A stretch of DNA of 64,000 bases, taken from contig CM065312.1 of assembly GCA_033032175.1 (NCBI GenBank), positions 5,270,001 to 5,334,000 on the forward strand. The letters run 5' to 3'. This stretch comes from Saturnia japonica (taxonomy: Eukaryota; Arthropoda; Insecta; Lepidoptera; Saturniidae). Below the pieces are notes generated by a model. The model searched no databases and had not been told where the DNA came from. It saw only the letters and a list, made by a program, of their open reading frames with translations. A program made the position numbers and the translations under genes. Below are positions 56,586 through 64,000 of the stretch, in pieces (positions within the stretch are counted from its first letter, which is position 1; each line of letters begins with the position of its first letter).

Positions 56586-58835
56586 ATTCGAAATGCAAGC
56601 TATCCCGACAGTTTCTTTAATAAATTTTAAATAATAGAGATAGGAAATCTCTCTTTGAAAAAATAATGAAAAGCAAGTAGCTAGCTGTGAAAAATATAAA
56701 CAGGCTCTAACGACCTAGCGAAAACCGTATCAAGCAGACTAAATAATGCCATCCTATATGTCTACTGTTGCAGAGAATGGTGCGCCATGATGAAAACTCC
56801 AATCATTCGCAATCCATTAGCACCTGATAAATCTAAATACATTGTGGTATATAAATGATGCAGATTGTTTATAAGATCGAAGGTGTGGTAAACAACACTT
56901 CTATTCTTGTACGGAGCTGAGATCAGGTTCATTAACAAAAGGCGATAGAAGGTGCGTTCATACCGACCGGACCGGTGTGCACCTTTCTTGATTTTTCACC
57001 AATGTTTAAAATTCGTACTATGTAGTTTGAATACACCTACAGTTTAAGTTTAGGTATTTAAGAGTGTATTTAAATTGCATGTCAATTTTTATATGACAAT
57101 TTGATTGAAATGTTGTATTTGATTTTAAAATATAACATGCTCCGTAAACGAAACCGAGTATTTACCAGTTAAGGTTCTCTAGAAATACGAGATGACTGAT
57201 AACATCTGGTAATGGTTTAAGGTAAGAGTTGACTTGTAGAAATTGTCACGTAAGGAAAAAGCGTTATGCCCCTTCCATGCGACTCCACAGGCTGCTGCCA
57301 AATTGTAAAAGATTGCACTTTGGGCGGAGCCCCTCAGGGTTTATAAGTTAGTATCTATCATAAATTTAAATAAAACTTACATCGATGTCTTATGAATGGT
57401 ACTAACTGATTTTGAAATAATATTTTACTTCAATTTTTAGTATTTATTTATTTAATTTTTTACTATTTTCGTTCCTGACGCACACATTTTTTATATGGAA
57501 ATTGATATGTAGCAAGCTATATAGCCATTCCAACTTATTTATCATCAATTTCAAGTAGAACCGCAGTATTAACTGGATCAATAATAGGTTGCTATTCCTG
57601 AATACTGAATTGGAACGCCTCGTATGGCAGTGCGTGTTGCTAACCACACCCTTCGACACAAACATAGAAGCGCGAAACTTGCTGCTTTCGTTAGAAATGG
57701 TGTGACGGTGGTGCTTCCCTAAAATTAATCTTAAATAGCACTCATATGAAATTATCTTAGCTGGTCCGGCAATAGTTGTTCTGTTTTTTTTTTCAATAGT
57801 CGATAACTTGAGTACAGCGCCAACTAATCCGATTTTTTTCCTGAAAACAAATCCAGGACCATAACTAATAAAACAAAATAAAATTGCGCGTATCCATCGT
57901 TCGAACTGTGATTTCATCAAAAATCCAACAGAAAACACAAATTCAGTTTTCCGGGTAATTTTTAAAATTTTTCTTTATCTAAACCTTATTGGTACTATTA
58001 CTAAATTAAACTCAAATCGGTCAGCCGTTCTCAAATGACGCGCTTACCAACGAAGCGTATTTCATTTTAGTTTGTATAAATTACCTAATAGTGAAATCAG
58101 TAGTATATTTTCATGATATTGTTAATTTACTCTTAAAATTATTGATCAGAGAAAAATAATTAAAAGTATATAAAAGTTACCTAACATTGGTTCAAAAAAA
58201 AGGAGGGATTCAATATACAGAAAACCGAAGGCAAGTAAAAGGTTTTAAAATTGCTTTGATTAGTATTAATTTGGGATTATTTGACGTCACGTTTAGTATG
58301 ACGTGGACTCGATGTAATCGACGACTTTGAAAAACAATGAGAATAACATCATAATGTGATTTTATGATTATACACGTCAAAATTTACTTAGCCCGTATAT
58401 CTTTGAATGTCCATGAAGATTTTTATTGAGGTTGATCGGTTAAATGACAGATAAACAAGAAAATACGTTTTATTTATTTCGATGTATGCTAAAGTGTTGA
58501 ATGTGATTTTTCGTGATGTTTAAGACAATTTTCCAGAGATTTTAAGCAAAAATAGAACACATATTTACTACTATATTACTAAAAAAGATTAAGTAATTTT
58601 TTTTCTGTTGAAAACCTATGGTTATAAATTGCTTTATGATGCTATCTCTATCTCTTTAAATTTATTATGTGAAAACAGAAGAAAGAAAATATTTGCTGTT
58701 AACTAAATAAAAATATAAAAATAATTTGTTCTTTTATTTCTCACTAGTCATGTTTTTCTGTGGCAGAAAACGTAAATTTAAGATAATAGAGTGTATTTTC
58801 GTAGTCGTCATCATCTCATTTTACGCAAAAGGTGA
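56586..58835. other. Non-coding; unassigned 164-codon frame at 57444-57938
   Basis: The minus ORF at 57444-57938 is the longest unexplained frame in the right part of the window. It shows no domain, and its AT-rich codons, lack of splice signals and the repeat-like DNA under it argue against a gene. 'cgaccggaccggtgtgcacc' (about 56962) is a short GC-rich palindrome-like patch. Confidence 0.4.
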
Positions 58836-58838
58836 TCA

Positions 58839-59180
58839 CTACTGGACATAGGCTCCCAAAGATCGCCACAATGGCCGATCCTGCGCTGCTAGCATCCAGT
58901 GTGCTTCTACAACCTTCACCAGCTTGCCAGTCGACCTTGTGGCGTGTCTATCTACACTGCGTCTAACGGTATGAAATTGCCACCTGTAGAACTCGTCGGC
59001 CCCATCGTCCATCCATTCTACGCGCTAAGTGTCTTATCCATTGCCAATTAAGTCTTGCAATTATTCTTACGGTTATGTCGGTGACTTTGGTTCTTGTACA
59101 GATCACATAATTTCTGTTTCGATTACGCATAGAAACTGTAAGCATAGATAGCCCTCTCTATTGCCCTTTGAGCGACCTTG
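58839..59180 (-). pseudogene. RTE-type LINE reverse transcriptase C-terminus
   Basis: The minus strand reads 'KVAQRAIERAMLTVSMRNR', 'YVICTRTKVTDITVRI', 'LNWQWIRHLARRMDGRWGRRVL', and after a frame change 'AAQDRPLWRSLGAYVQ' ending at a stop (58841-58839). This succession is the C-terminal end of RTE-type retrotransposon proteins that are very abundant in moths and butterflies. The endonuclease and RT catalytic parts are absent. Confidence 0.85.
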
Positions 59181-60569
59181 ATAAATCATTGAACTTGAGC
59201 AATCATGTCTCCAATCAATATGTCATTACTGGCAACACACTATTAGAGACTATTTATCTTAAGATACTGCGTTATTTGTTTAAAAATATATTCTATAGCT
59301 TCGCAAACGTTGTACAAATGAGTCAGATTCGATATTTGAAAAAATTCTTATATGTATATTCTTACGACAATTATTGGAAGTTCATTTGAAAAGTTGCTCC
59401 GGTTTAAATATGGATTATCACGGAAGTATGATTAATGAATTGAATCGTTCTACCTTATGCGTATTCCGTAGTATATTCAGACAGTATATTTAATGGACCG
59501 TAAATCTGTTTACGTGGCAACTTTTGAAATCGTTTATGCCCGTACGTTTCATTCTAATTGAAGTTGTTTATAGATTCAATGACGTACTGTATTGTTTTAT
59601 AATTACGGCACATAACTATTTTATCTAGTATTATTTACTTTACAAACATAATAATTATAAACCTTACGCATTTTTATTCCTAGTCACAATTGTAAATGTT
59701 TTATTAAGGTAAGTAAGTATCTACAAAAATTATACAGTACGTGAAATTTTTTTAATGGTGTATGGACATTATCTACTAGCGATATTAACATACGAGATAA
59801 AGATTCTTTAAAATATTTGCTTTATAACTAATCTCTATTATAAAAATGAACATCGAGGAAAGAATGAGAAAAAAACGAAAACCTTGACAATACATAAACA
59901 TTGTGTATATTTAGCTGAGAGGTTTTTAAACGGTCAAAAATTAACCCAACTACCGTCAAGATAAAACGTTTTCGGAAAAGATACCCTCCGACTACTATCG
60001 GGGTATTCTTTCTTTTATTTATGTTTTGGCATCTGTGGATGGAGTCCACAATTCGGCCAGTGTCATGTAGGAATTATAATTATCGCAGAGAAAAGTAAAA
60101 GCAATATAGCTGATCAAACTCGATTAATTGTTTATTATTTATATGATATCTATCAAGCAGTTGACTTTTAACCATATTTAAAACAAACAGACATAAGTAC
60201 ATCATACAATAAAATAAAATAAATAAATACTAATGTGATTAAGGGTCACGAAATACTACATTTTAAAATTAGAATAAATTAATCAATATAAATATAATAA
60301 ATATATTATATATTTTTGAAGTACCTATTAGGATTAGAGTTTCATTTTATTCCATGCTACAAATTTATCTACTAAAATAATGAATGGGGAAAACGTGCAA
60401 GAAAGGAGGGGTTTCATGCAGATAGGATCGGGGCATTCGTATAAATACAACGAACATCTAATGGGGTATATTCATAATTGGATATCCACGACTACCCTAC
60501 TGCTTGAATCGAGTGAAAGGGCAGGCACAGGTGAAGGCACAGCGTATATTCACGTTGACATAGGTACTT
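59181..60569. other. Non-coding, nothing recognised
   Basis: An open 98-codon frame at 60380-60676 runs from unique DNA into the LINE tail and is not believable as a gene. Confidence 0.4.
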
Positions 60570-60871
60570 TCAGATCACTAAATACACATACATATGTTTC
60601 CTTAGTTCCTCCCAGGATGCAGGGAACATGTGTATATGTATATGTTAGTTATCCTGAATTAATGATAAGGAATTAGCTAGATCGCGACTTATTTGCAATC
60701 GCGGCAACCTGCCCAAGCCGAGGTCCGGCCACTGTGGCACTCTTGTGCGAGTTGTCTTACTTTCCCGGCTGATTGCCTTAAGCGCTTGTTCAAGTCACGG
60801 TGAAGCTGTAAAAGCCATCTAAGGCTCCAGGAACTCTATGGCTAACAGTATAGTCAGTCAGAAAAAAAAAT
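60570..60871 (+). mobile_element. Jockey-type LINE 3' tail, 5'-truncated
   Basis: It starts near 'cagatcactaaatacacat', as at 49070, and continues with 'gataaggaattagctagatcgcgac', 'gcccaagccgaggtc', 'gtgaagctgtaaaagcc' and 'ggctaacagtatagtcagtc', with a poly(A) at 60861-60870. It is the most complete tail end of the family in the window. Confidence 0.85.
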
Positions 60872-60929
60872 CATGCTGACATAGTGTCGCTTGAATTGTC
60901 GATGCGTTCACATTATTTAGATAAAGTTG

Positions 60930-61385
60930 ATGAGTTTTTTTGTTCGTTTGGTTGAACACGCTAATCTCAAGAACTACTGGTTTGAACGGAAAAAATGTTT
61001 CAGTGCTGGATAGTACATTTATCGAACATCACACTATGATCAATAGGAGCGGAAAATCAATAAAAAATGTTGGGAAAACGGGCAAATTTTATTTCTTTTG
61101 AGAGCTTCATTTGCGTTCGCTGCGTAAATGATAACGAAATAAATACATTATTCATCACAAGTATGTAATTTTGAACAAAATTGCTTTTTACAGTAATTGA
61201 TTTAAATGGATATCTTAGGATATATCACAGATTTTAAAATAACTCGGCGGCAAATAATAGTCAAGAACCGCGAGCGCATTTTTATTATGCAGAATAATGT
61301 GGAAGGCGGTCAGCACCTAATAATACACCTCTCTCTAACCCTTTCTCTTACATGATGCAGACGAAGTTGAACGGGTCAGCTAGTG
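60930..61385 (+). repeat. Dispersed repeat family C, long copy
   Basis: 'gttcgtttggttgaacacgctaatctc', 'gaactactgg', 'gtttcagtgctggatag', 'caataggagcgg' and the end 'gaacgggtcagctagt' form one unit. The start matches 33300-33330 and the reversed end at 13840-13860. The CTAGT end again suggests a Helitron-like element, without proof. Confidence 0.5.
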
Positions 61386-61758
61386 AATAAATATGTCAAG
61401 TGAAATACGGTTGCGAATTGTGATGCACGTGCCTACAGCTATCACATGATTCATTAATGCGATTTCTGTTAATGTACTCAAATTTGACGCTTTACGTTAT
61501 CCATATGGCTATTCGAAGTTACACAACCGAATTGCACTTCTTGCAGTTTTAGTATTATACTAGCGGTGTGCCCGCGGCTCCGCACGCGTTTATTACTACG
61601 CAGTGGTTATTTACATCCCGTAATTTTATTTTACTCCTACTATTTACAATTCATATTCTTTATCAATTAACGTATGACATGTATATCCAGTGTGCAATTT
61701 TTCAACAAAATCGTATACGAATTATGGTTTTTTAGGATTTCAAAAAGTAATATTTAAA

Positions 61759-61917
61759 GTGGGTGAACTGATGATGTACATTACCAAGTCACGGCGAAGC
61801 TGTAAAAGCCGTCAGAGGCTAACAGTAGAGTCAGTCAGAAAAATAAAAAAAATAAAGGGTGTACATTATTACACCTCTACCTAACCCTTCGGGGATACAG
61901 GCGGGATGGTATGTTAT
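61759..61917 (+). mobile_element. SINE 3' tail split by a LINE tail
   Basis: The SINE parts are 61759-61783 ('gtgggtgaactgatga...') and 61860-61917 ('tgtacattattacacctctacc...', 'cttcggggatacaggcgg', 'ggtatgttat'). They are the same tail as 11797-11862 and 21292-21356. Confidence 0.7.
61784..61859 (+). mobile_element. Jockey-type LINE tail, 76 bp, with 9 bp target duplication
   Basis: It holds only 'agtcacggcgaagctgtaaaagcc', 'aggctaacag' and 'gtcagtcag' plus an A-rich end. TGTACATTA flanks it at 61775-61783 and 61860-61868. It is the shortest of the family copies here. Confidence 0.85.
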
Positions 61918-62480
61918 ATTATTATTGAAACTCTATAAATAATGGAATGACTTATATTTCACGTGTACAAAATTTCGTGAAAATTGGTTAAGAAACAATA
62001 AAAGTTATTTGTCTAGATTTTTTTTTACCATTTCACAAAATTATTATTGGCTATTCTTAAATCCAATCAATTATGAAAAGACGTTTGCTTCCATGAACAA
62101 AATTTCATCAAAATCGGTTGAGAATTAATACAAAACTATTTTTGTGATTTTTTTTTACGATTTTTTAAAGTATTATTGATAATTCTTGTAGTACCTCAAT
62201 CATAGAATGACTTATACTTTCCGTGTACTAAATTTTATCATAATCGTATAAGAGTTAACAAAAAAAAACTATTTTAGCGTTTCTAAATGTAATATTGAAA
62301 TTTAATATAGCCTATCAATTGACCAATTACATCATTGAACAATAGCTTCCTGTGTACAAAATTCCATAAGAATCGGTCAAGCCGTTTTTGAGTTAAATCC
62401 GGACATACAAACAGGTAGACAGATCAGTGTCCTTCATATAGTATGTCTATCGGGAAATTTGGAAAAAAAAATCATGTACA

Positions 62481-63459
62481 AACAGTACTATAGATTTATT
62501 AATATGTATAAAAATATAATTAATGCATCATATTGCATAATTCGTGTAATAAATCAAGAAAAATATATATTTATTAGTAGACGCAAGTATGCTTACAATA
62601 ATTGTTCATCGTAATAAATTTAAGCACGCAAATAAAATGTTCATAAAATAAAATAACATTTAATCTTAGATGGAAACACTCCCTGATTGTATAATTAATC
62701 ATTCCATTTAGATAATTACTGAACGTTAACTTCTGTTAGGACTGAAAGAGGGCGACAGGGTAGATATTATGATTTCCTCTGATATTAGGAGGCGGAAATT
62801 GGAAGGCCTTGATTTGCTTCAGAGCCAAACTTGTAATAGGCACTTAAGAGTTCTCAATTGTTTTATTTATATAGACAATAAGTATTATTTTCAGTAATAA
62901 TTTTTGTAACCGGTCCACTGTTTATTAGCAATTAATTTTTAATTATATATATATTTTATATGTAAATAAGGAACATAATTTCAGTCGGATCTATACGCAT
63001 GCACTATGGAACTAATATGTTCTTCTGGAACCCAAGTCTCTAAATTAAATAAATATTAAAAGCATTTTTTAAATAAATCAATGAATAAATACGGAAATAA
63101 TACATGAAAGTTTTTATTTTGAACTTTTTTATTCATGTACATTTGATATAACACCTTTCAATTAATAAAAAACTCATAGAGCCAAAGACACTCGAAAATA
63201 GCAATAATAGTTCTATATAAAGTTCTGAGTTGCCAGGTTTGTAGGAAAATTAATTTAACATTTTTAGTAGTTTTTAGCCTTCAAATGGCTTCAAACTTCA
63301 AACTAATACGGATACAACAATATAATTTTTTTTGTTGAATAAAATTTGAATATTGTAATTTACATTATAGGTATAAGAGGGTAACGTAACAACTTGATTT
63401 ATCTGTAATTATTATGTTTACGTTATTGTAATAACGTATTAAATACATTCGACCAACAC
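62481..63459. other. AT-rich non-coding; less AT-rich patch at 62710-62850
   Basis: The patch 62710-62850 ('gaaagagggcgacaggg', 'aggaggcggaaattggaaggcc') is unique in the window and non-coding. Confidence 0.35.
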
Positions 63460-63595
63460 AGTACCGCGCCGCCCGCCGCTGCCGCCATCGCATCCGTGTA
63501 GCCTATCTTTGTTACTGATCTGCTCTATACAATTATAGCGTAAAGTTATGTAGCCTATAACTTTCCTCAATAAATAGGCTGTAAAAATTTTTTTT
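63460..63595 (-). repeat. Dispersed repeat family C, inverted copy
   Basis: The reverse complement reads 'agcctatttattgaggaaagttataggcta', then 'ataggctacacggatgcgatgg' and a GC-rich end, in the order of 33365-33530. Confidence 0.6.
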
Positions 63596-64000
63596 TTTTA
63601 AATCTGACTGGTACTTACAAAGATTAGTGAGTTAAAAAAAAGTTCTTGAGCTTTATAAAGTACAGGATTGTAGATAGTACAATAGATCCCCTCTTAAAAA
63701 CATTTTCGATCTAAAAATGTTTTTCAAGTAAGTAGTAGAATTAGGCCCCGAGACACGAGACCCACATCATCCGCGGGTTCAGGTTAACACTCTCTCTAAT
63801 ATCGCCGATTTGGCCTATTTGCGGTTGAGTGGTACATGCGACGACCTTTACTAAAGTAAGTACATTATTTGTTCAGCCGTGTTGTAATTAGGTTTATGTA
63901 ATTGACCAGTTATTCTGAGCATTAATCATTATACTCACAATAAATGTGTATTCTAGGTAGGTACTGATAATACAAGCGTCCTAATATATTATATAGTAAT

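Larger units (their letters stand above)
61558..62480 (-). mobile_element. Helitron-like non-autonomous repeat, copy d, with nested insertions
   Basis: At its right-hand (plus-strand 5') end it has 'ctagcggtgtgcccgcggct', 'ccgcacgcgtttatta' and 'cgcagtggttatttacatccc', the reverse complement of the ends of copies b and c. The body has several 'aaatttcatcaaaatcggttgagaattaa' type units, and it ends at 'gtatgtctatcgggaaatttgg', as does copy a. A SINE tail with a LINE tail inside it interrupts the body (61759-61917). Confidence 0.55.

Noticed and set aside
57444..57938. 164-codon minus-strand ORF
   Set aside because: No domain or motif, AT-driven codons, no splice or start support, and the underlying DNA looks like decayed repeat.
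60380..60676. 98-codon plus ORF
   Set aside because: Crosses from unique DNA into a LINE 3' untranslated tail.
1..64000. A new multi-gene system
   Set aside because: All long frames are transposon proteins of known families. The two possible host exons are too short to infer a pathway.

Overview
The window looks like nuclear DNA of an insect, most probably a moth or butterfly (Lepidoptera). It is AT-rich and almost free of long open frames. It is packed with decayed transposable elements of kinds typical of lepidopteran genomes: tRNA-derived SINEs, 5'-truncated Jockey/CR1-type LINEs, an RTE-type LINE tail, mariner elements, a copia retrotransposon, and short repeats with a GC-rich 'cccgcggctccgcacgcg'-like end. 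No bacterial-type operon, CRISPR array, rRNA or convincing functional tRNA gene is visible. Species cannot be fixed from the sequence.

Layout. 1-19 kb: intron-like or intergenic DNA with SINE and LINE scraps (75-262, 1704-1985, 2672-2895), Helitron-like repeats (8529-9722 and 17180-17998), a 149 bp perfect-arm inverted repeat (11434-11582), a LINE reverse-transcriptase remnant joined to a tRNA-derived SINE (12010-13100), and a three-unit tandem array (18011-18481). 19.7 kb: a possible first coding exon of a host gene on the minus strand with a GC-rich upstream region. 20-26.8 kb: SINE and LINE fragments. 26.8-31.45 kb: an almost full-length CR1/Jockey-group LINE with a PHD-finger ORF1 and an endonuclease/RT ORF2, broken only by three single-codon nonsense changes; a small LINE tail with a 13 bp target duplication sits between its ORFs. 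35.05-37.61 kb: a damaged Jockey-type LINE, whose 3' tail is the source type for at least six other fragments in the window. 38.3-39.6 and 49.66-50.94 kb: two dead DD34D mariner copies in opposite orientation. 40.53-46.21 kb: a complete copia element (154 bp LTRs, 5 bp target duplication, tRNA-iMet type primer site) with an intact-looking DD41D Tc1/mariner element (359-residue transposase, perfect 31 bp inverted repeats) inserted in its RT/RNase H region. 47-64 kb: further LINE, SINE and repeat pieces, a second possible host first exon on the minus strand (55057-55186), a Lepidoptera-type conserved repeat (56058-56585), an RTE tail (58839-59180) and a three-level nest (LINE in SINE in Helitron-like repeat, 61558-62480).

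How it fits together. The only candidates for host genes are two short minus-strand exons with good start contexts and consensus splice donors. If they are real, most of the window is their intronic or upstream DNA and the rest of the genes lies to the left, partly outside the window. They end in different codon phases, so they cannot both splice to one shared acceptor. Everything else is mobile DNA at different stages of decay. The nested and TSD-flanked insertions give a relative order: copia before DD41D; Helitron-like repeat before SINE before LINE tail; CR1-type LINE before the Jockey tail inside it. I did not find a new multi-gene biological system here.
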